The notes under the pieces are model-generated. The model did not search any database. It saw only the letters and a program-made list of their open reading frames with translations, and was not told the origin of the DNA. The translations under genes and the position numbers were made by a program. From Arsenophonus apicola (GTDB lineage: Bacteria; Pseudomonadota; Gammaproteobacteria; Enterobacterales; Enterobacteriaceae), in contig NZ_CP084222.1 in NCBI RefSeq assembly GCF_020268605.1, positions 1 through 64,000 of the forward strand: 64,000 nt of DNA, written 5' to 3'. Of this stretch, positions 41,687 to 48,948 are shown piece after piece (the stretch's first letter is position 1; every line of letters begins with the position of its first letter).

Positions 41687-42517
41687 TTACTTTTTTTTAT
41701 AAGTTGGATTATAGAATGCCAAAAGTTCGTCGACTTTTCTACGAGCAAGGCTATTGCGACTAATTGTTCTACGTACTTTAACAACATTTAGCTTGGCGTG
41801 ATGATACCATTCTCTAGTCGCTGGTGTATCATGATTTGATATTAATACTGGTATTCCGCGTGTTGATGATAAGTGATAAGCGATTTGAGCCAGATTGTAT
41901 TGTTCTTTGTTGCCAAAACTATTTGTATGATAGGCGGTAAAATTAGCTGTATCTGAAAGCGGTGTATAGGGTGGATCACAGTAAACAACAGCACTTTTAT
42001 TTACTGATAGCAATGTTTCTTGATAGGTTTGGCAGATAAAAATAGCTTTTTGTGCTTTTTCAGCAAACCAATAGAGTTCATCTTCGGGAAAATAAGGTTT
42101 TTTATAACGACCAAATGGAACGTTAAATTCACCTTTTGAATTATAGCGACAAAGACCATTGTAGCAATGACGATTAAGATATAAAAATAGTTCACTACGG
42201 CGTTGAGAATTATTACATAGGTTAAATTCAGTTCGTAAACGGTAGTATTGCTCAGGCGTATTAAACTCAGAGTTAAAAAGCTTACGTGAATGCTGTACAA
42301 ATGTATCAGCATGGTATTTTACGGTATTATATAAATTGATAAGATCATTATTAATGTCAGCTAGGATGTAAGCATTATAGTTGGTATTCAAAAATACTGA
42401 ACCTGCCCCGACAAATGGCTCTACCAGACAATCACCTTCTGGTAGATATTTTTTAATTTCTTCTACCAGAAGATATTTACCGCCAGCCCATTTTAAAAAA
42501 GCGCGTTTTTTCTTCAT
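41687..42517 (-). CDS. dam: DNA adenine methyltransferase (GATC)
   Basis: Dam methylates adenine N6 in GATC and governs mismatch-repair strand choice, SeqA sequestration of oriC and dnaA timing. The SAM-binding motif FVGAGSVFLN and catalytic DPPY (in VYCDPPYTPLS) are intact. The 276 residues match E. coli (278). Its presence fits the GATC cluster in oriC. It is preceded by damX, 79 nt upstream. Confidence 0.96.
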   Translation of the reverse strand: MKKKRAFLKWAGGKYLLVEEIKKYLPEGDCLVEPFVGAGSVFLNTNYNAYILADINNDLINLYNTVKYHADTFVQHSRKLFNSEFNTPEQYYRLRTEFNLCNNSQRRSELFLYLNRHCYNGLCRYNSKGEFNVPFGRYKKPYFPEDELYWFAEKAQKAIFICQTYQETLLSVNKSAVVYCDPPYTPLSDTANFTAYHTNSFGNKEQYNLAQIAYHLSSTRGIPVLISNHDTPATREWYHHAKLNVVKVRRTISRNSLARRKVDELLAFYNPTYKKK

Positions 42518-42596
42518 GCCGCCAAATTTTATCTAAATGTTCCAGAGTTTTTGGTATATCTCTGTTTAGGACAGCATATTTGCGCCTAATAATTCT

Positions 42597-43457
42597 TTAT
42601 TTTTGATCTTGCTTAACTTGCTGAAATTTTCTAACCCAGGGTTTTTTTTCCTGCACAGAAGTGGGCAAAGTTGAAATTGCGTTTTTTGCTTCACTGACTG
42701 AGTGGTAATTACCATGGATAAGAACATACCACGGTTGTCCATTACGTACGGTCTTATAGATTTTATAATTAGTTAAGCGATTTTTTTTAGCAAATGCTTC
42801 TAGGGAGTCTGAACGGCTAGCACTACTTAATTGTAGGGTGTAATTACTTGCTGGGGCTGATAATAAATCACCACTATGGTTTGTATGTGTTCGAACTATA
42901 GGTTTTGTTTTTGTTTCAGGATTAGTTTTAACTGGTTCAACGATTTTAGGTGGTGTAGTCGAAGGAAGTATTGTTGATGTTGAATTTTCAACCAATTGTT
43001 GCTTTGTAGTCGGCAATGTTTGGCCCTGCCGTAAAGCATCAACAACGTCACCAGGAATTTCAATACGTTTACCTTGCCCTTGGTTAGCTGGAGGCAACGT
43101 TCCTTCAGTTGGGGTATCACTAATTGAAGGCATAGTTACGTTTTGTGGTTGGTTTTGTTCTTGAGATATAGAAGACTCATTTGACAGAGTTGTTGATTTA
43201 GAAATATCAATGTTACGTTCATTATTTGTTACAGAGTTATGTTCTTTCTCATGATTAGTTGGTGCTTTAAGTGCTGAGCTAATCGCGATAATGAGTAATA
43301 ATAGAACCAAAACAGCGATACCTATCATGACATGTTGCCGAGAAGCTAGATGATGTTTAGATCCTTGTTGACGTGAACGTAATACAGGCCTATCTGAAGT
43401 ATCTGGCCGGAAGTTACTTTGATCTTGAGGATCTCTTTCTGGTTTAAACTCGTCCAT
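42597..43457 (-). CDS. damX: Cell division protein DamX (SPOR domain), short form
   Basis: DamX is an inner-membrane protein recruited to the septum by its SPOR domain. The N-terminal cytoplasmic part starts MDEFKPERDPQ. One transmembrane helix follows (MIGIAVLVLLLLIIAISSALKAP), then a Ser/Thr/Pro/Gln-rich periplasmic linker and the C-terminal SPOR domain (SNYTLQLSSASRSDSLEAFA to the end). I start at ATG 43457, which has AGGGAGGGG upstream; the frame also opens ten codons earlier. The 286 residues are far shorter than E. coli (428), mostly by loss of N-terminal and linker sequence. Confidence 0.9.
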   Translation of the reverse strand: MDEFKPERDPQDQSNFRPDTSDRPVLRSRQQGSKHHLASRQHVMIGIAVLVLLLLIIAISSALKAPTNHEKEHNSVTNNERNIDISKSTTLSNESSISQEQNQPQNVTMPSISDTPTEGTLPPANQGQGKRIEIPGDVVDALRQGQTLPTTKQQLVENSTSTILPSTTPPKIVEPVKTNPETKTKPIVRTHTNHSGDLLSAPASNYTLQLSSASRSDSLEAFAKKNRLTNYKIYKTVRNGQPWYVLIHGNYHSVSEAKNAISTLPTSVQEKKPWVRKFQQVKQDQK

Positions 43458-43582
43458 TTCCCCTCCCTTTAAGGTGAATGACCTCATATCATGGATAAAG
43501 ATGATTTTTTGTGCAGTTTGATTCTAAAATATGGATATTTATTATAGTGTCACTATAGCTATCTTGCTATCTCAATCACGGT

Positions 43583-44677
43583 TTAATCTGCATATAGGCA
43601 TTGCTTAATTGCTTTTAAAACAATCTCATGGCTTATATTAGAGTATAATTCTGCATTACCAATAGATTTAGGTAGCACCAGATTAAGTTGATTATTAACT
43701 ACTTTTTTATCTCTCATCATGTGAGGTAAATAAGCTTCAGCAGCCATTTTTGCTGGTCCTTTAGTGGGAAGATTTGCTTGCCTCAGTAAGTTTAAAATGC
43801 GTTGAGTATCATTATTATCAAATTGGCCGATTAACTCTGCAGTTTTTGCAGCCATCACGATACCTGCAGCAACTGCCTCGCCATGTAGCCAGCAACCATA
43901 GCCTAATTCAGTTTCAATAGCATGACCAAAGGTATGTCCTAAGTTCAATAATGCACGTTTTCCATTAATTTCTTTTTCATCTATGGCGATGATTTCTGCT
44001 TTTAGTTCACAGCAACGCCGGATGCAATAACTTATTGTTTTTTCGTCAAACTCAAATAGTTTACTAATGTTTTTTTCTAACCAACAAAAAAAATCATAAT
44101 CTAGAATAATTCCATATTTAATAATTTCTGCTAAGCCTGAAGAGAACTGACGTGCTGGTAATGTTTTTAGACTATCTAAATCAATAATAACCGATATAGG
44201 TTGATAGAAAGCACCAATCATATTTTTACCTAACGGATGATTGACAGCTGTTTTTCCTCCAACAGATGAGTCAATTTGAGATAGAAGTGAGGTTGGTGCT
44301 TGGATAAAACGAACGCCTCTTTGGTAGCAGGCGGCAGCAAATCCTGTCAAGTCACCAATAACTCCGCCCCCAAGGGCAATAAGAGTGGTGCTTCGAGGAT
44401 GATTTTTTTCCAATAAAGCAGTGAAGACGGTATCAAGAATAGCTAATGTTTTGTACTGTTCTCCATCAGGTAGAATGATCTCATCAACTTTGACGCCCAT
44501 TTTTGTAAGAGTAGTTTTTACTCTTGTAGAATAAAGGGAATGTAGCGTTTTGTTCGTTACAATCATCGCGTAATCGCCACTTTTAAGCGGCAAAAATGCG
44601 TCAGGTGAGTTAAGTAAACCAAAGGCGATGCTAATAGGGTAACTCCGTTCACCAAGTGTAACTGTCAATTTTTCCAT
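43583..44677 (-). CDS. aroB: 3-dehydroquinate synthase
   Basis: AroB catalyses the second step of the shikimate pathway, closing DAHP to 3-dehydroquinate with NAD and a divalent metal. Conserved segments are ALGGGVIGDLTGFAAACYQRG, SSVGGKTAVNHPLGKN, and LNLGHTFGHAIE with a metal-binding histidine. I start at ATG 44677 (MEKLTVTLGERSY), giving 364 residues (E. coli 362); the longer frame adds nine residues absent from the family. It follows aroK. Confidence 0.96.
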   Translation of the reverse strand: MEKLTVTLGERSYPISIAFGLLNSPDAFLPLKSGDYAMIVTNKTLHSLYSTRVKTTLTKMGVKVDEIILPDGEQYKTLAILDTVFTALLEKNHPRSTTLIALGGGVIGDLTGFAAACYQRGVRFIQAPTSLLSQIDSSVGGKTAVNHPLGKNMIGAFYQPISVIIDLDSLKTLPARQFSSGLAEIIKYGIILDYDFFCWLEKNISKLFEFDEKTISYCIRRCCELKAEIIAIDEKEINGKRALLNLGHTFGHAIETELGYGCWLHGEAVAAGIVMAAKTAELIGQFDNNDTQRILNLLRQANLPTKGPAKMAAEAYLPHMMRDKKVVNNQLNLVLPKSIGNAELYSNISHEIVLKAIKQCLYAD

Positions 44678-44731
44678 ATTGATTTTACCTTTATGGCATG
44701 TCAATCAGTCATTCATGTTGATTTATTGAAA

Positions 44732-45253
44732 TCAAGTATTTTCTAATAATCCAATGATTTGGTTAGCAACCACTTTTGCACTTTGATCGTCGGTATGAAT
44801 AGTAATGTCTGCGATTTCTTCATAAAGTGGATTACGTTCATGAGCGAGTTTTTCTAAAACTTCACGAGCAGGCTGATCTACTTGCAATAAAGGTCTTTTT
44901 TTATCGCGTTGTGTTCGTGCCATTTGTTTTTCAATCGTTGTTTCAAGATAAACGACCACCCCGCGAGCAGACAAACGGTTACGTGTTTCTTTTGATTTTA
45001 CCGATCCTCCCCCTGTTGCTAGGACAATTCCTTGTTTTTCTGTAAGCTCATTGATGATTTTTTCTTCACGTTCCCGAAAACCTTCTTCGCCTTCCAAATC
45101 AAATACCCAACTCACATCAGCACCAGTACGTCGTTCAATTTCTTGATCGGAATCAAAAAACTCCATACTAAGTTGCTGCGCTAGCTGGCGACCAATAGTA
45201 CTTTTTCCGGCGCCCATAGGCCCAACCAGAAAGATATTACGTTTCTCTGCCAT
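44732..45253 (-). CDS. aroK: Shikimate kinase I
   Basis: AroK phosphorylates shikimate at O3. The P-loop GPMGAGKS is at residues 11-18, then FFDSDQEIERRTGADVSWVF for shikimate binding and LATGGGSV. The 173 residues match E. coli. It heads aroK-aroB-damX-dam-rpe-gph-trpS, the E. coli gene order. Confidence 0.97.
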   Translation of the reverse strand: MAEKRNIFLVGPMGAGKSTIGRQLAQQLSMEFFDSDQEIERRTGADVSWVFDLEGEEGFREREEKIINELTEKQGIVLATGGGSVKSKETRNRLSARGVVVYLETTIEKQMARTQRDKKRPLLQVDQPAREVLEKLAHERNPLYEEIADITIHTDDQSAKVVANQIIGLLENT

Positions 45254-45874
45254 GTTTTTGGTATTACTAAGATTATTCGTTAATGATAACCCGCCCCGCC
45301 AATCAAATTAGCAACGGGACCTATAATTGAAACCTCATGAGTATTGACACCTTTTCTTGCATATAAAAGCAAAAAAATCCCAAATACATTCAGTTTTTTC
45401 TGAATTATATCGGAGGGCCTGTTTTTGGAACATAACTGATAGCAGTATTTCTTCACAGGTTTAAAATCCCAAATGTCTCGTAATACGTAATATACAGTAT
45501 TACAAAGCTCAAGTATTCGTCTTTAAGTTTGTTTGCGCACTAAGTTTAACATCAATCAATTTGAAAACCACGTCGATATCTAAACGGAAAGCGTATTATT
45601 TGCTGCCGATTATGAATGATATTAAATTGGATATAAAAATTATCGCAATAGATTAGCTAAAAATGCAACTTTAATCGTACATATAAAGGTTTTATCATCG
45701 AGTGTACGCACTTACATTGTTTATTTCGCCAAATATTTAACTTTGTAAGCTAAATCTTTCTTATCGTCAAATTTATAATCCATTATTCACAATAATCGGA
45801 TGATTTTTGCTCTTTTTAGCGCCTTTTAGTATGAAGTTATATTATAAAAAATAATTATTGGTTACTATATTTTA
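45254..45874. other. Long intergenic region between aroK and the hof remnant
   Basis: About 620 nt without a supported reading frame on either strand. It should hold the aroK promoter. A short inverted repeat (GTAATAC at 45480-45486, GTATTAC at 45497-45503) is visible. I see no RNA gene or recognisable protein remnant, although E. coli has only a short gap here, so a degraded sequence is possible. Confidence 0.4.
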
Positions 45875-46918
45875 TTAAATATTAATTAATTGAGGTGTTA
45901 TAAATATGACTAATTCTCTGTGATAAGTTTGTTTTCCATCTTTGGTGAATAACTGGCCAAAGAAAGGAATTTCTGCTAGGTAAGGAATTTTTTGTTGTTG
46001 ATTGTTTTTTTTCTGTTGGAAAATTCCACCTAAAATAAGTGTTTCTCCATGATTAATCGTAACTTGCGTTGATATTTCTTGTTTATTAATTGCAATATGT
46101 TGGTAAGTATTTGCTAGTAGAGTAGTATTGGGGCTATTTTGACTAATTTTTAGCGATAGACGAACTTTACCTCCTCGTAAAATGGTAGGCGTAACTTCCA
46201 TTCCTAGTATTGCTTCTTTAAATTTTATCTGACTTTTTTTATTACTTTGAATGATATAAGGAATTTCTGTGCCTTGCTTAATGCTGGCCGATTGGTTATG
46301 AGAGGCCATCAATCTGGGGCTGGCAATGATAGATAGTTGATTTTCTTGTTCTAAAGCACTCAATTCCAGTGACAATAAGTGACTTTTAATTTTGGCAATA
46401 TTGAAAGCGATATGTGGAATTGAAGATGGTGTTGGTTGATGAATATTCAGCCTGCTAATTCCGACTTGGTTCATTTTATCGGCACTGAGTTCCCAAAAGA
46501 TACCTAGTTCATATAAAGCCTCTCGACTTGTATTGATAATATAGGCTGTGATTTGTACTTGTTGTTGTGGAATATCAATTTTTTTTAGCCAGGATTGAAG
46601 CCGTTCAATGTGTCTCTGAGTATCTTCAAAAATTAAGTTATTGGTCTGTTTATCGGCGAAAACTTTTCCTTTTTTGGTGAGTAAGGGGGGATTTTTTTGT
46701 GAAAGTTGAGATGCTAATAATTCTGCTTCAGCATATTGCAGGGGGTAAGTTAGATAATGTATATCACTCTTTTCTTCAGGTATTGGTAATGTATGAGTAA
46801 CATTGTTTTCAATAATTTCTTCTATTTTTGGCGGGGTAAAGGGTTCTCTGGCGGCTATAGCATTAACGCTAAATAATGTTATTAAAACTACAATTAATAT
46901 TAAATTAAGTAAATTCAT
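45875..46918 (-). CDS. hofQ: HofQ-type secretin, apparently fused to the HofP N-terminus
   Basis: The C-terminal 240 residues are a secretin homologue (IASPRLMASHNQSASIKQGTEIPY, GMEVTPTILRGGKVRLSLK, ELVIFITPQL), matching HofQ, needed in E. coli for use of DNA as a nutrient. The N-terminal STN (N0) domain of about 75 residues present in E. coli HofQ (412 aa) is absent. Instead the start at ATG 46918 encodes a signal peptide followed by AREPFTPPKIEEI, which resembles the RDPFKPP motif of HofP. No separate hofP exists. I infer a deletion fused hofP to hofQ. The product is 347 residues. A TTG start 14 codons upstream is less likely. Functionality is uncertain. Confidence 0.75.
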   Translation of the reverse strand: MNLLNLILIVVLITLFSVNAIAAREPFTPPKIEEIIENNVTHTLPIPEEKSDIHYLTYPLQYAEAELLASQLSQKNPPLLTKKGKVFADKQTNNLIFEDTQRHIERLQSWLKKIDIPQQQVQITAYIINTSREALYELGIFWELSADKMNQVGISRLNIHQPTPSSIPHIAFNIAKIKSHLLSLELSALEQENQLSIIASPRLMASHNQSASIKQGTEIPYIIQSNKKSQIKFKEAILGMEVTPTILRGGKVRLSLKISQNSPNTTLLANTYQHIAINKQEISTQVTINHGETLILGGIFQQKKNNQQQKIPYLAEIPFFGQLFTKDGKQTYHRELVIFITPQLINI

Positions 46919-46934
46919 TATGTTAGACTTTTTG

Positions 46935-47459
46935 TTATGGATGAGAGAATGAATTCGCAATATAAGTTATTTTTTTGGGTGTTATTTTTAGCTGATGAAT
47001 AAGGAGGAGTGGATGGGTTTTTTGTAAGTTTTCGACAAAGGCAATTAATTGATAATAGCTTGTTAAAATTGTGAAATAGTAATCTACACGATTATTTTGA
47101 TTTTGTTGTTGCCAATAGATGAGTTTTTCACCTGAAGTAGGTAGCGGAAAATTAAATTGAGCAGAAACCAGAGAAGATGTCGGTATTGAAGTAAGTAAGT
47201 CTGTTATTTGTTGTTTCTTTTTGTTTAGCAGAGTTTTTAATTTGTTTTTTGTTATGTTTTGTATAAGTTGTATTTTTAATATATTGATATGTTGTCTGTT
47301 GTTTTTCCGTTGTTGATTCATTTCATTAATGATTAAAGAATGTTTTGACCAATAAAAAATAAAGAAAAAGAGAAAAATTAAAAAAAGCGTTAACCATTGT
47401 GGGATAAGCTGTTTCCATAATGGCCTGTAAAACCATTCATATATTTTATTTTTTATCAT
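46935..47459 (-). CDS. hofO: HofO-like membrane protein of the hof (type IV pilus-like) operon
   Basis: The 174-residue protein has one N-terminal membrane helix (LIPQWLTLFLIFLFFFIFYW), then a charged coiled-coil and a small globular domain, the PilO-like pattern. Similarity to E. coli HofO is weak, so the identity rests mainly on position. The start ATG 47459 overlaps the end of hofN; GGAGGAA is the ribosome-binding site. Very AT-rich composition and decaying neighbours suggest weak constraint. Confidence 0.6.
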   Translation of the reverse strand: MIKNKIYEWFYRPLWKQLIPQWLTLFLIFLFFFIFYWSKHSLIINEMNQQRKNNRQHINILKIQLIQNITKNKLKTLLNKKKQQITDLLTSIPTSSLVSAQFNFPLPTSGEKLIYWQQQNQNNRVDYYFTILTSYYQLIAFVENLQKTHPLLLIHQLKITPKKITYIANSFSHP

Positions 47460-48003
47460 ATTGTTCCTCCGAACGTAGCCAGTTTGCATTTAATGTGGTT
47501 TTTTGAATATTCTGTGAGGTTAGTTGTATTGTTTCTAATTGGATTTGAGTTACTAACTTTTGCTCGGTTAATTGGCGCATGGACGATAAAATTTCATGAT
47601 AATCATGGCTATTTGCTTCAATTATTAATTTATCTCCTTGGCTTGAAAGCCCTTCTAACCAACTACCTGTTGGCAGAATATTTGGAATTTGTTTTAGTAA
47701 ATAAAGTTGTCGTTTGTTGTGGTTAGCGATTTAAATTAACGTATTGAGTTGTTGAGTTAATTGATCAAGTTGCTGTCGCTGTTGCTTAATGTTAGCAAGT
47801 TGTTGTTCAATGGCAGCAATTTCTATTTTTTCATTATCAAGTAAATATTGTTAATGAAGGTATTGCTGTTTATGTCTATCAAATATAAAAAACAGAATTA
47901 TTAGTAAACTTGAAATTTGTATAAAAAAGAGAGATAACCAATCATAATGGCGTTGTTTAAGGCGTTTTTTCTGCCATGGCAGAAAATTGACTTGATAAAT
48001 CAT
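47446..48003 (-). pseudogene. hofN: hofN pseudogene with two in-frame stops
   Basis: Translating the minus strand from ATG 48003 gives MIYQVNFLPWQKKRLKQR, which matches the HofN start (NFLPW). A membrane helix and a PilN-like domain follow, ending WLRSEEQYDKK. The frame is unbroken for 185 codons except for TAA at 47851-47853 and TAA at 47731-47733. Conserved order and intact frame point to substitutions, not indels. ATGA overlaps with the hofM stop, the usual operon spacing. It is called from direct translation and has no long open frame of its own. Confidence 0.8.
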
Positions 48004-48833
48004 TTATCTACCTCACGAAGGGCTAAACCTGCGGCGATCGCAAAATTATGGAAATCTTTTGGTAACTTGATAGAGTAATATTGAAAAGAATCTAACAGAG
48101 ACCAAGTGGAAAAATGATGATGCTTTATATCGTTACCGAGGTAAAAAATAGTATTAGGTTGTTGTTGGGTTTCTTTAGGTAGTAATAATACTAGTTTTTC
48201 TATAGAGTCTACCTCAGTTATCTCAAGTGGCTGGTAGTGTATTGATTGATATAAAGGGCCAGCACATATCCACTCTTGTTGTCGCCGATAAATAAGCCAA
48301 GTGTTATCAGTAATAGAGGCTTTGTGTGCTAAGTAACGAAGGGCATTAGGAGATATATCGATGACAGAAAGTGAAAAACCTACTTCATGCAATAATTCAG
48401 ACCAAAAAACAATATCACTACGTCTAGTCGCACAAAGGTAAATTTGCTTTTGATAAATACGATAATCCAGAACAAGCTCACTGATATCCATAGGAAATAG
48501 GGTTTCAGCTTTACTATGGACCAGCCAGCCAATTTCTGGTTCAGTTAGTGTTATTTTTTCGGGTAAAAGGAAGTGAGATTTTAGGATTTGTAATGTCGAT
48601 AAAGAGAATCTTGCATCACAATTGTTAGGTAGTTTTTTGCACCATTGTTGCAGGATATTTTTTAGCGTGGTTATACGAATATTTTGGGTTTCAGTATCTT
48701 GGGTTTTAATGATTGGTAAAGAATGTTGCCAACATTCGCGAAGTTGCCAGCCATGTCTGTGTCGAGTAGCAGCCACAAGTTGAATTTTATTATGATGTAT
48801 ATCAAGGCCAATCTGCCATTTGTGTAAAAGCAT
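48000..48833 (-). CDS. hofM: HofM-like protein (PilM-type, actin-like fold)
   Basis: HofM is the PilM-like first gene of the hof operon. The N-terminus reads HKWQIGLDIHHNKIQLVAATR and the C-terminus FAIAAGLALREVD, matching E. coli HofM (WQIGLHLQQ to FAIALGLALG). I start at ATG 48833 (MLLHKWQIG), 277 residues; the frame can be extended to 48890. It is divergent from mrcA, as in E. coli. With hofN broken and hofP lost, it may be a relic. Confidence 0.7.
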   Translation of the reverse strand: MLLHKWQIGLDIHHNKIQLVAATRHRHGWQLRECWQHSLPIIKTQDTETQNIRITTLKNILQQWCKKLPNNCDARFSLSTLQILKSHFLLPEKITLTEPEIGWLVHSKAETLFPMDISELVLDYRIYQKQIYLCATRRSDIVFWSELLHEVGFSLSVIDISPNALRYLAHKASITDNTWLIYRRQQEWICAGPLYQSIHYQPLEITEVDSIEKLVLLLPKETQQQPNTIFYLGNDIKHHHFSTWSLLDSFQYYSIKLPKDFHNFAIAAGLALREVDK

Positions 48834-48948
48834 AGACGATTTCCCTATTGTTAATGTATAAAATTCCATATTCAAAGTATTTTCGAACATTTATACTAAG
48901 TATTCATTGTTTATAAACCACCCAATAAATCGTAAATGGGAATTTCAG

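Noticed and set aside
47484..47726. An 80-codon plus-strand frame
   Set aside because: It is antisense to the hofN pseudogene, which translates sensibly on the minus strand.
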